In this document: in pieces, positions 1-5,674 of the stretch
How positions within the stretch are numbered: the stretch's first letter is position 1
How the letters are laid out: each line of letters starts with the position of its first letter
Origin: CAZVLE01 sp964627855
GTDB taxonomy: Bacteria; Bacillota; Dethiobacteria; DTU022
Reading direction: 5' to 3'
Length of the DNA stretch: 6,557 nucleotides
Assembly (NCBI GenBank): GCA_964627855.1
Contig: CAZVLE010000133.1
Coordinates: 1 to 6,557, forward strand
Made by a program: the position numbers and the translations under genes
The notes under the pieces: model-generated
What the model was told of the DNA's origin: nothing
The model's database searches: none
Seen by the model: the letters and a program-made list of their open reading frames with translations, nothing else

Positions 1-209
1 AAACCAAAGCCGGAATGGATATCCGGCATTCCGACAACAGGGCTGATTACTCCCGGCAGGGAAGCCGCGTCCATCAACTGTTGCAGAGACTGGTCTTCCA
101 TGAAAGATTGGTACAATTCATTGTTGAGATAAACCAGGACATCTGCTTTCATTTTACCCTGCTGCTTAACCCTGTAACAGTTTACACCGATTGATTCCAG
201 CAGTGACAT
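1..209 (-). CDS. rtcB: RNA-splicing ligase RtcB, N-terminal part (3' end outside window)
   Basis: RtcB joins RNA ends carrying 2',3'-cyclic phosphate or 3'-phosphate to 5'-hydroxyl ends, using GTP and Mn2+; in bacteria it acts in repair of cleaved tRNA or rRNA. Only the first 69 codons are present. The diagnostic stretch is LPGVISPVVGMPDIHSGFG at residues 51-69, matching the family's LPG...MPD(I/G)H.G(Y/F)G block just before the conserved FPIGG. The Asp/Cys metal site and the catalytic histidine lie beyond the left edge, so activity cannot be judged. The ATG start is preceded by AGGAG at 219-223 with 9 bases of spacing. It lies 60 bases downstream of surE on the same strand, with no terminator visible between them, so it is probably the last visible gene of the mtnP operon. 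Identification rests on a short but characteristic N-terminus. Confidence 0.85.
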   Translation of the reverse strand, partial: MSLLESIGVNCYRVKQQGKMKADVLVYLNNELYQSFMEDQSLQQLMDAASLPGVISPVVGMPDIHSGFG

Positions 210-220
210 TATAAATATCT

Positions 221-236
221 CCTCGTCATGACCAGG
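221..236. repeat. Near-perfect palindrome just upstream of rtcB
   Basis: CCTCGTCATGACCAGG has a perfect 8-bp core, GTCATGAC (225-232), extended by CCT/AGG arms with one mismatched pair between. One arm overlaps the AGGAG ribosome site of rtcB (219-223). It could be a small operator or a weak translation-modulating hairpin, or it could be chance. Function is inferred only. Confidence 0.3.
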
Positions 237-269
237 GACACGGTTTTTAGTTAGTATTACCTGACAATC

Positions 270-1052
270 TTATAGGTTTAACTTATCAACTAGACCTTGT
301 AAATATGGCATCGTTTCCCTGTCGGTAAGCTCAAAATGCAGCGGTGTGATTGAAATAAAACCTTCACGCACAGCCATCGTATCGCTGTCGGAATGCTCAG
401 GATCATCTTCTACCAGTTCACCGGCCAACCAGTAATAGGTCATCCCCCTGGGATCGATCCTTTTATCAAATGTATTCCGGTAACGCCTTTTGCCAAGAGT
501 TGTTACCTTTGCCCCTTTGATCTTCTCTACCTCTGCGGGTACATTGATGTTGATAAGCGTCGAAGCAGAAAAACTATTTTCCCCCAGGGTTTCAATCAAG
601 CGGCAGATAAAGTTAGCGGCATATTTAAAGCTTTCACTGCCATATTTTCCGGTCAGGGACACTGCAATGGAAGGTATACCCATGATCAGACCTTCCAGGG
701 CGGCAGAAACGGTACCTGAATAGAGAACATCAGTACCTAAATTGCTGCCCCTGTTTATGCCCGAAACAACCAGGTCCGGTTTATGGTCTAAAATGGCTTC
801 AACAGCCAATTTGACCGAATCGGAAGGCGTGCCATTCACAGACCAGCCTTTTAATTCCTGGTTATGGAAAAAAGTTATCTCTTCAACCCTCAGTGGTCTG
901 TGCATGGTTATGGCATGACCCATGGCGCTTCTTTCCCGATCAGGGGCAACAACGGAAATATTATAACTGTCCTGGTGCTCAAAAAGAGCTTGACAGAGGT
1001 ACTGCAAACCGTCAGCATGAATGCCGTCATCATTGGTTATTAATATATGCAC
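270..1052 (-). CDS. surE: 5'/3'-nucleotidase SurE
   Basis: SurE is a cytosolic metal-dependent phosphatase that dephosphorylates 5'- and 3'-nucleoside monophosphates; some homologues also degrade short polyphosphate. The protein has 260 residues, the normal length. Visible signatures are the N-terminal ILITNDDG with metal ligands D8 and D9, APDRERSAMGHAIT (36-49) with ligand S42, NGTPSDSV (73-80), SGINRGSNLG (97-106) with ligand N100, YSGTVSAALEG (111-121), and the C-terminal EGFISITPL (230-238). All expected metal ligands are present, so it should be active. The start is GTG, fixed by homology because the NDDG motif must sit about six residues from the N-terminus. It starts 6 bases after the mtaD stop, implying translational coupling. 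Its place in a methylthioadenosine salvage operon suggests a role in nucleotide or nucleoside turnover, but the exact substrate cannot be read from the sequence. Confidence 0.96.
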   Translation of the reverse strand: MHILITNDDGIHADGLQYLCQALFEHQDSYNISVVAPDRERSAMGHAITMHRPLRVEEITFFHNQELKGWSVNGTPSDSVKLAVEAILDHKPDLVVSGINRGSNLGTDVLYSGTVSAALEGLIMGIPSIAVSLTGKYGSESFKYAANFICRLIETLGENSFSASTLININVPAEVEKIKGAKVTTLGKRRYRNTFDKRIDPRGMTYYWLAGELVEDDPEHSDSDTMAVREGFISITPLHFELTDRETMPYLQGLVDKLNL

Positions 1053-1058
1053 AGTTAT

Positions 1059-2381
1059 CTACTTATCTCCTTCTTTTTCTTTCTTGGCCTGAACAAGTCT
1101 TTCAGCACAGCGAGAAGCTTCAAATCTGATTTTCTCCTCGTCAAGAGTTTTTAGCTCGCCTCTTTCCAGGAGCACTTTACCGTCGACCATAACCATGTCG
1201 ACATCGGCAGCCGAAGCTGCATAGACAGTCTGGGCCAGTGGATCATGCATTGGTGTCAGGTGGGCCCTGTCATAGCGAAGGCCGATCAGATCTGCCTTAT
1301 ATCCTACTTTTATGCTTCCTGTATTTTCCAGGAAAAGTGCTTTTGCTCCCGTTGAGGTAGCAAGGCGTATTGTCTGAGCGGCATTGACCAGAGTCGGATC
1401 CATGGCTATACCCTTGGCGAGCAAAGATGCCAGGCGCATTTCCTCAATCATATCAAGATTATTATTGCTTGAAGCACCGTCTGTTCCGATACCAACCCTA
1501 ATGCCACTGGCGATCATTTTTGCCAGTGGCGCAATCCCGCTTCCCAGTTTGAGGTTGCTGCCGGGGTTATGGGCAACTGTTACCTTTTTCTCTGCCAGCA
1601 GTTCAATGTCTTCATCACTGACATGAACGCAGTGTGCCGCCAGGACCGGAAGATCAAAGAAACCGATATTGTAGAGTAGTTTTGGCGGTGTTAGCCCATG
1701 TTCCCTGACTGACTCTTCTACTTCGCCCTTTGTTTCAGATAAATGGATCTGCAGGGGCCTTCCCGTCCTGGTCGCTAAATCGGCCACCTGCTTCAGGAAT
1801 GTTGGTGGGCAGGTATAGGGAGCATGGGGTCCTAACAATACACTGATTCTACCTTCCGCTGCACCATGCCAGTTTTTAATAAAGACTTCGCTTTCCTGCA
1901 AAGCCGTATCCGCCCCATCTGAAAGACCAATCATTCCCCTTGAAAGAACAGCCCTGATACCGCTTTCTGCCGCCGCTTCAGCAACGCTGTCCATGAAAAA
2001 ATACATATCTGTAAAGGTCGTTGTTCCACCCCGGATCATTTCGGTCAGGGCCAGCATGGTTCCCCAGTAAACATCATCGGCAGTTAAGTGTTCTTCAACC
2101 GGCCAGATTTCTTCCTCAAGCCATTGTTTCAGTGGCAAATCATCAGCATAGCTGCGGAATAGTGTCATGGCGGCATGACCATGGGCATTGATCAGGCCAG
2201 GTAGCACCAGAAGATTATTCGCCTTAATTACCCGCCCTGCTCTCTGCTCATTAATTTGTTGCGGGTGTACGGAAATGTCAATAATACGGTCACCTTGAAT
2301 TAGAATATCACCGGAGAAAGAATCAGGCAAATCGTCGGCAACCGGTATCACAATTGCCCCTTTAAGCAAGATGGTAGTCAC
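1059..2381 (-). CDS. mtaD: 5-methylthioadenosine / S-adenosylhomocysteine deaminase
   Basis: Amidohydrolase-superfamily deaminase that converts 5'-methylthioadenosine to 5'-methylthioinosine, and typically S-adenosylhomocysteine to S-inosylhomocysteine; archaeal relatives (DadD) also take 5'-deoxyadenosine. At 440 residues it has the usual length. An N-terminal beta-sandwich strand region leads into PGLINAHGHA (61-70) with metal ligands H67 and H69. GPHAPYTC (184-191), QIHLSET (211-217) with ligand H213 and catalytic E216, AAHCVHV (248-254) with H250, the substrate-pocket block AHNPGSNLKLGSG (270-282), and IGTDGASSNNNLDM (298-311) with ligand D301 follow. Every expected active-site residue is present. 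The start is GTG, supported by AGGGAGG at 2389-2395 with 7 bases of spacing; this site overlaps the mtnA stop. Between mtnA and surE, it supplies the inosine form used by the neighbouring 6-oxopurine-type phosphorylase. Guanine deaminase or another amidohydrolase is less likely because of the NPxSNLKLxSG block. Confidence 0.95.
   Translation of the reverse strand: MTTILLKGAIVIPVADDLPDSFSGDILIQGDRIIDISVHPQQINEQRAGRVIKANNLLVLPGLINAHGHAAMTLFRSYADDLPLKQWLEEEIWPVEEHLTADDVYWGTMLALTEMIRGGTTTFTDMYFFMDSVAEAAAESGIRAVLSRGMIGLSDGADTALQESEVFIKNWHGAAEGRISVLLGPHAPYTCPPTFLKQVADLATRTGRPLQIHLSETKGEVEESVREHGLTPPKLLYNIGFFDLPVLAAHCVHVSDEDIELLAEKKVTVAHNPGSNLKLGSGIAPLAKMIASGIRVGIGTDGASSNNNLDMIEEMRLASLLAKGIAMDPTLVNAAQTIRLATSTGAKALFLENTGSIKVGYKADLIGLRYDRAHLTPMHDPLAQTVYAASAADVDMVMVDGKVLLERGELKTLDEEKIRFEASRCAERLVQAKKEKEGDK
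1067..1073 (-). promoter_or_regulatory. Ribosome binding site of surE, inside the end of mtaD
   Basis: GAAGGAG lies within the last codons of mtaD. The gap of 14 bases to the surE GTG is longer than the usual 5-10. With the 6-base intergenic gap, this suggests surE is translated largely by coupling to mtaD rather than by independent initiation. Confidence 0.5.
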
Positions 2382-2393
2382 TGTAAAACCTCC

Positions 2394-3452
2394 CTACTGG
2401 TTAAAAAGATCACTAATTTTTTTCCGATCAGGCCTTTTGATAACTCCCTTTTCCGTGATTATTGCGGTTATCAGTTTTGCAGGGGTGACATCAAAGGCCG
2501 GGTTAAAGGCATTGATCCCATCAGGAGCAATAAGATTGCTATTAATCATGATAACTTCACTACCATCACGTTCTTCTATGACAATGTCTGTTCCATTTTC
2601 AATAGCCGGATCAATGGTCGAAAGAGGCGCAGCAACATAAAAAGGAATTTCGTGATAAGCGGCAAGAACTGCCAGGCTATACGTGCCGATTTTATTGGCA
2701 GTATCGCCATTCGCTGCAATGCGATCGGCACCTACAACGACCAGATCAATTTTTCCAAGAGCCATTAAGTGACCGGCACAGTTATCGGTAACGAGAGTTG
2801 CGTCAATACCCTCATGATAAAGCTCATAGGCGGTAATTCGCGCTCCCTGCAAGAGAGGTCTTGTTTCATCAACATATACATGGATTGCTTTTCCTTGCTC
2901 GTTAGCGGCCCTGATAACCCCGAGCGCTGTTCCGTAACCACCGGTGGCAAGCGCACCAGCGTTACAATGAGTTAATATAGAGGCTTTTTGAGCTACCAGT
3001 TCGGCCCCATAACTACCGATAGAGCGGTTATTCTCCAGATCTTCCCTGTGTATTGTCAGAGCCTCGCTCTCAAGGCCTTTGAATATTTCCAGCCTGGAGG
3101 CAGCTCTGTTATCAGCAAGCCAGCTTTTCAGACGGTTAAGTGCCCAGATAAGATTAACAGCAGTCGGCCTGGCCGCGGCGATTTCTGAAGCAGCCTGCTT
3201 TAAGAAAATATTTGTTTCCTGCGAATCAAATCCCCGTTCATGAGCTTCTCTAGCTGCAATAGCCAGACCGTAGGCAGCACTAATGCCGATAGCCGGGGCT
3301 CCCCGCACGGTCATGTTCTTAATGGCACTTATAACCTCCCGGTATGATGAACAGGACCTGTATTCTGCTTTGTGGGGTAAAAGCCGCTGGTCCAACAGGA
3401 AGAGGCAGTTATTTTCCCAGTACATAGTGCAAATTTTGCTTTCATCCCGCAT
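2394..3452 (-). CDS. mtnA: S-methyl-5-thioribose-1-phosphate isomerase
   Basis: Isomerises 5-methylthioribose-1-phosphate to 5-methylthioribulose-1-phosphate, an aldose-to-ketose step in methionine salvage or in shunts that drain the sugar. It belongs to the eIF2B-related family. The protein has 352 residues, normal for MtnA. Signatures are TVRGAPAIGISAAYGLA (48-64), LTHCNAGALATGGYGTALGV (160-179) with catalytic C163, DETRPLLQGAR (195-205), and VVGADRIAANGDTANKIGTY (239-258) with catalytic D243. Having both the Cys and Asp separates it from regulatory eIF2B subunits and from ribose-1,5-bisphosphate isomerase. The ATG start follows AAAGGAG (3464-3470), which overlaps the mtnP stop; the gap between the genes is 8 bases. 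It takes the sugar phosphate released by the upstream phosphorylase. It could also act on 5-deoxyribose-1-phosphate derived from radical-SAM by-products, as shown for some relatives. Genes for the next step (mtnB, or a shunt aldolase) are not in the window. Confidence 0.96.
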   Translation of the reverse strand: MRDESKICTMYWENNCLFLLDQRLLPHKAEYRSCSSYREVISAIKNMTVRGAPAIGISAAYGLAIAAREAHERGFDSQETNIFLKQAASEIAAARPTAVNLIWALNRLKSWLADNRAASRLEIFKGLESEALTIHREDLENNRSIGSYGAELVAQKASILTHCNAGALATGGYGTALGVIRAANEQGKAIHVYVDETRPLLQGARITAYELYHEGIDATLVTDNCAGHLMALGKIDLVVVGADRIAANGDTANKIGTYSLAVLAAYHEIPFYVAAPLSTIDPAIENGTDIVIEERDGSEVIMINSNLIAPDGINAFNPAFDVTPAKLITAIITEKGVIKRPDRKKISDLFNQ

Positions 3453-3460
3453 GATTTCAG

Positions 3461-4255
3461 TTACTCCTTTGGATAATATTTACCGGCCTTAACACAATTA
3501 CATGAGTGTTCGTCTTTCAGCGATTCTATCGTAAGGGCGAGCAGTTTATTGAGGTAAACATAGCCTTTTTCCATTTCTTCCAAAACTTCTTCATGGGTAA
3601 GGGGCACCGGTGATATACCTGCGGCAAAGTTAGTTGGCAGGGCTAATGTGGCATAACACAGTCCTGCTTCACGGGCCAAAACAACCTCTGGGTAGTTGGT
3701 CATACCGACAAGGTCACCACCCCATAGTTTGATCATTTTTATTTCAGCCGGAGTCTCAAAGCGGGGGCCCTCACAGCAAACATAACATCCTCCATCTACC
3801 AAGTCCAGGCCAAGCAAAGCACCCGCCTGCAAAAGTGATGCCCTTATTTCAGGACAATATGGCTCTGAAAAATCGGTATGAACAACAAAGCCCTCATCAC
3901 CCTCATAAAAGGTTGGCGAACGGTGCTTGGTAAAATCGATAAATTGATCGATAACAATTCTACTGCCGGGCGGCATCTCTTCCCTTATAGTGCCTACAGC
4001 TGCTGTAGATATTATCGCATCAACAGCTAACTTCTTCAGGGCGGCAATATTCGCCTTATAGTTAACCAGGTGTGGCGGAACAGTATGACCGCCCCCATGG
4101 CGGGTCATAAAATAAACTCTATTTCCCTTATATTCTCCTTCAGTTAGCGTTAGTGAACCATACTTAGTTTCGACAACTATTTCGGCTTCATTTTCCAAAA
4201 AATCCAGTTTATACAATCCTGTTCCACCAATCACCGCTACTTTACGTTTTGCCAT
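3461..4255 (-). CDS. mtnP: MTA-phosphorylase family enzyme, probable S-methyl-5'-thioinosine / 6-oxopurine nucleoside phosphorylase
   Basis: Cytosolic phosphorolytic enzyme releasing a purine base and 5-methylthioribose-1-phosphate. Family motifs over its 264 residues are IGGTGLY (9-15) with phosphate-binding T12, TRHGGGHTVPPHLVNYKANI (51-70) with R52-H53, STAAVGT (83-89), DQFIDFTKHR (103-112), EGPRFETPAEI (162-172), and GMTNYPEVVLAREAG (184-198) with M185-T186. Human MTA phosphorylase has the adenine-contacting triplet Asp220-Tyr-Asp222; here the aligned residues are N209-F210-A211 (in ALPTNFAAG). Asp-to-Asn at this site is the known mark of 6-oxopurine specificity, as in Pseudomonas and Methanocaldococcus methylthioinosine phosphorylases. 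Co-transcription with an MTA deaminase supports hypoxanthine rather than adenine as the leaving base. A C-terminal SCNC (251-254) resembles the CXC motif of some thermophile family members. The ATG start has AGGGGAG (4263-4269) 7 bases upstream. It is the first gene of its operon. Family is certain; substrate is inferred. Confidence 0.9.
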   Translation of the reverse strand: MAKRKVAVIGGTGLYKLDFLENEAEIVVETKYGSLTLTEGEYKGNRVYFMTRHGGGHTVPPHLVNYKANIAALKKLAVDAIISTAAVGTIREEMPPGSRIVIDQFIDFTKHRSPTFYEGDEGFVVHTDFSEPYCPEIRASLLQAGALLGLDLVDGGCYVCCEGPRFETPAEIKMIKLWGGDLVGMTNYPEVVLAREAGLCYATLALPTNFAAGISPVPLTHEEVLEEMEKGYVYLNKLLALTIESLKDEHSCNCVKAGKYYPKE

Positions 4256-4275
4256 TTATTAGCTCCCCTGTCTCA

Positions 4276-4281
4276 ATTATA
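4276..4281 (-). promoter_or_regulatory. Candidate -10 box for the mtnP-mtnA-mtaD-surE-rtcB operon
   Basis: On the minus strand a perfect TATAAT sits in the context TGTTATATAAT. No convincing TTGACA-like -35 is found 16-18 bases upstream; the overlapping reading TG-T-TATATA would be an extended -10, which could compensate. Transcription would start near 4269, giving a leader of only about 13 bases that begins at the ribosome site, which is tight. The real start may lie further upstream. Confidence 0.4.
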
Positions 4282-4282
4282 T

Positions 4283-4297
4283 AACAGCTGCACTGTT
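4283..4297. repeat. Inverted repeat beside the mtnP -10 box
   Basis: AACAGCTGCACTGTT has 5-bp inverted arms, AACAG and CTGTT, around a 5-base centre. It falls almost exactly in the 17-base stretch upstream of the TATAAT box, where a repressor could bind. The arms are short, so chance is possible. Confidence 0.25.
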
Positions 4298-4354
4298 TAT
4301 TCTTTTAAGACTAAAACTTCTCTGGATCAGGGAAAAAATCCTGCCCGGGTTCTG

Positions 4355-4383
4355 TTGACCTTTAAGATAAAATAAGCTATACT
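4355..4383 (+). promoter_or_regulatory. Sigma-A promoter of the tRNA cluster
   Basis: TTGACC (4355-4360) and TATACT (4378-4383) are each one base from consensus and separated by the optimal 17 bases of A/T-rich spacer. Transcription would begin near 4390, about 24 bases before the first tRNA. This fits a strong stable-RNA promoter. Confidence 0.85.
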
Positions 4384-4413
4384 AAATAATGCTTCAGAGG
4401 AAATGATTGTTCG

Positions 4414-4488
4414 GCCGACGTAGCTCAACGGAAGAGCAGCTGATTTGTAATCAGCAGGTTGCGGGTTCGAGTCCCACCGTCGGCTCCA
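4414..4488 (+). tRNA. tRNA-Thr (anticodon TGT)
   Basis: A 7-bp acceptor stem, GCCGACG/CGTCGGC, pairs perfectly, followed by discriminator T and an encoded CCA (4486-4488). The anticodon stem GCTGA/TCAGC encloses loop TTTGTAA with anticodon TGT at 4446-4448, which reads ACA-type threonine codons. The T arm GCGGG-TTCGAGT-CCCAC is near standard. It is the first of three tRNAs, closely following the promoter. Confidence 0.96.
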
Positions 4489-4499
4489 TAGCAAGCTGT

Positions 4500-4585
4500 G
4501 GAGAGGTACCCAAGTTGGCCAAAGGGGGCAGACTGTAAATCTGCTGGCATCGCCTTCACTGGTTCAAATCCAGTCCTCTCCACCA
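4500..4585 (+). tRNA. tRNA-Tyr (anticodon GTA)
   Basis: An 86-base class II tRNA. Acceptor GGAGAGG/CCTCTCC is perfect, with discriminator A and encoded CCA (4583-4585). Anticodon stem GCAGA/TCTGC holds loop CTGTAAA with GTA at 4535-4537. The long variable arm contains the small stem GGC-ATC-GCC, as expected for bacterial tRNA-Tyr, and the T arm is ACTGG-TTCAAAT-CCAGT. It lies 11 bases after tRNA-Thr. Confidence 0.97.
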
Positions 4586-4589
4586 TTAT

Positions 4590-4665
4590 GGGCCATTAGC
4601 TCAGTTGGTAGAGCACCTGACTTTTAATCAGGGTGTCCCAGGTTCGAATCCTGGATGGCTCACCA
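4590..4665 (+). tRNA. tRNA-Lys (anticodon TTT)
   Basis: A 76-base class I tRNA. Acceptor GGGCCAT pairs with ATGGCTC (one G-T pair), with discriminator A and encoded CCA (4663-4665). Anticodon stem CCTGA/TCAGG holds loop CTTTTAA with TTT at 4623-4625. The D arm AGCTCAGTTGGTAGAGC and T arm CCAGG-TTCGAAT-CCTGG are canonical. It lies 4 bases after tRNA-Tyr, so the cluster must be processed from a single transcript. Confidence 0.97.
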
Positions 4666-4678
4666 GGGAACAAAGCAC

Positions 4679-4713
4679 AGTAAGGACAGGCGTTTAAGGC
4701 TCCTGTCCTTACT
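4679..4713. terminator. Hairpin terminator between tRNA cluster and rmd
   Basis: AGTAAGGACAGG (4679-4690) and CCTGTCCTTACT (4702-4713) form a perfect 12-bp stem with an 11-base loop. The rightward transcript then has CATTTAATG, and the leftward transcript has TGTGCTTTGTT, neither a strong T-run but both T-containing. Its place between a rightward tRNA unit ending at 4665 and a leftward gene ending at 4731 fits a shared, bidirectional terminator. Confidence 0.75.
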
Positions 4714-4730
4714 CATTTAATGGGTTGATT

Positions 4731-5663
4731 CTAAACCTGTTCCCGCCACCAGTCCATAGTCTCAATAATTGCTTCTTCAAAATTTATCTCGGGTTGCCAT
4801 CCGGTTATGTTCATAATTTTATCAGCTGATCCTATAAATACTGGCACTTCTGAAGGTCTGAAACGCTCCGCATCAACCTCCACCTGCACCTCTACTTTAG
4901 CCTTGCTTATCATAAAATCTAAAATAGACCTTATCTCCCGTGGGATTCCGGAGCAAATGTTATAAACTCCACTGTCAGAGTTGCCTTCCAAAAGCATAGC
5001 GTACGCCCTGACCACATCACCAACGGCGGTAAAATCACGTTTTGTGCTCAAATCACCAACCCTGATCACCGGTTCAATCAACCCTTTTTCGATCCTCGCC
5101 ACCTGGGAAGTAAAATCACTCATCACATAGCCATTTTGCTGTCCCGGCTCAAAATGGTTAAAAGGGCGCACATGAATCACATTCAGGCTATCCCTGCGCG
5201 CCAACTGCAAAACGATCTGGCCCATGGCTAACTTACTGCTTGAATAGGGGTTTTGCGGCAGGCAGAAAGCATCTTCTTTTAACGCTTCTCCCTGCTTTGC
5301 CGCCAGCCCGTACTCTTCGCTGGAGCCGATCGTTAATACCTTTACTTCCGGCAACACCATTGTAGCAGCCCGCACCAGGTTAATGTTCCCCACAGTGTTG
5401 ATCATTACCGTCTCCGCAGGGTCCTCCCAGGCTGCCTTTACCTTGCTCTGGGCCGCCAAATGAAAAATCCCTTCAGGTTGAATATCCTGCATAACCACCT
5501 GCAGCCGTTTCCGATCTAAAATATCACAGGTTACATTTTCCACACCTGTAACTTTGCTTGTACTTTTGTGTACTCCTGTAAATATTTAATGGCCCTTATC
5601 AAGTAATATCTTGATCAGGTGGCTGCCGACAAAGCCTTCGGCCCCGGTAATCAGAACACGCAT
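4731..5663 (-). pseudogene. rmd: GDP-4-keto-6-deoxymannose reductase (Rmd-like), interrupted by an in-frame stop
   Basis: A NAD(P)-dependent short-chain epimerase/dehydratase that would reduce GDP-4-keto-6-deoxy-D-mannose to GDP-D-rhamnose. Reading from the ATG at 5661-5663 gives MRVLITGAEGFVGSHL with the Rossmann loop GAEGFVG (7-13), but codon 26 is TAA (5586-5588). The same frame then continues open to the TAG at 4731-4733, 310 codons in all, the usual family length. Downstream signatures, in full-length numbering, are FHLAAQS (67-73), SSEEYG (114-119), the catalytic YSSSK (Y140, K144), VRPFNHFEPGQ (165-175) and RDFTAVGDVVRAY (209-221). The remaining open frame from a GTG at 5543 lacks the nucleotide-binding loop and has no good ribosome site, so a functional restart is unlikely. 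The ATG lies 11 bases after gmd. A sequencing error or recent mutation is possible. Rmd rather than fucose synthase is favoured by overall resemblance, moderately surely. Confidence 0.8.
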
Positions 5664-5674
5664 TTAGATCACAC

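Larger units (their letters stand above)
4256..4413. other. Divergent intergenic control region
   Basis: These 158 bases separate the leftward mtnP operon from the rightward tRNA cluster. They hold the mtnP ribosome site, a leftward TATAAT box with an inverted repeat beside it, and a strong rightward promoter. No S-box (SAM riboswitch) core, T-box, or intrinsic terminator was seen, and no open reading frame of note. The mtnP leader is too short for a large riboswitch if the proposed -10 box is used. Confidence 0.7.

Noticed and set aside
239..267. Separate rtcB promoter using TTGTCA at 262-267
   Set aside because: At 17 bases downstream the sequence is ACCGTG, not a -10 box; a TAATACT further upstream lacks a matching -35.
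393..3492. Plus-strand open frames of 66-108 codons across the mtn-surE region
   Set aside because: They lie antisense to well-supported genes, have no recognisable domains and are explained as shadow frames.
4324..4343. Small hairpin-like stretch around CAGG...CCTG
   Set aside because: The arms are only 4 bases with alternative pairings and no T-run in the right place, so it does not qualify as a terminator or attenuator.
4256..4413. Possible SAM (S-box) riboswitch ahead of mtnP
   Set aside because: Methionine-salvage genes in Firmicutes often have one, but no conserved S-box core or terminator hairpin is seen and the space is shared with a divergent promoter.
4483..4502. CCATAG/CTGTGG hairpin between tRNA-Thr and tRNA-Tyr
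   Set aside because: It uses the tRNA CCA end and the start of the next tRNA with a short stem; no separate function is supported.
4731..5543. A complete short reductase starting at the GTG at 5541-5543
   Set aside because: It would lack the Rossmann nucleotide-binding loop that lies in the same frame upstream, and it has no properly spaced ribosome site.
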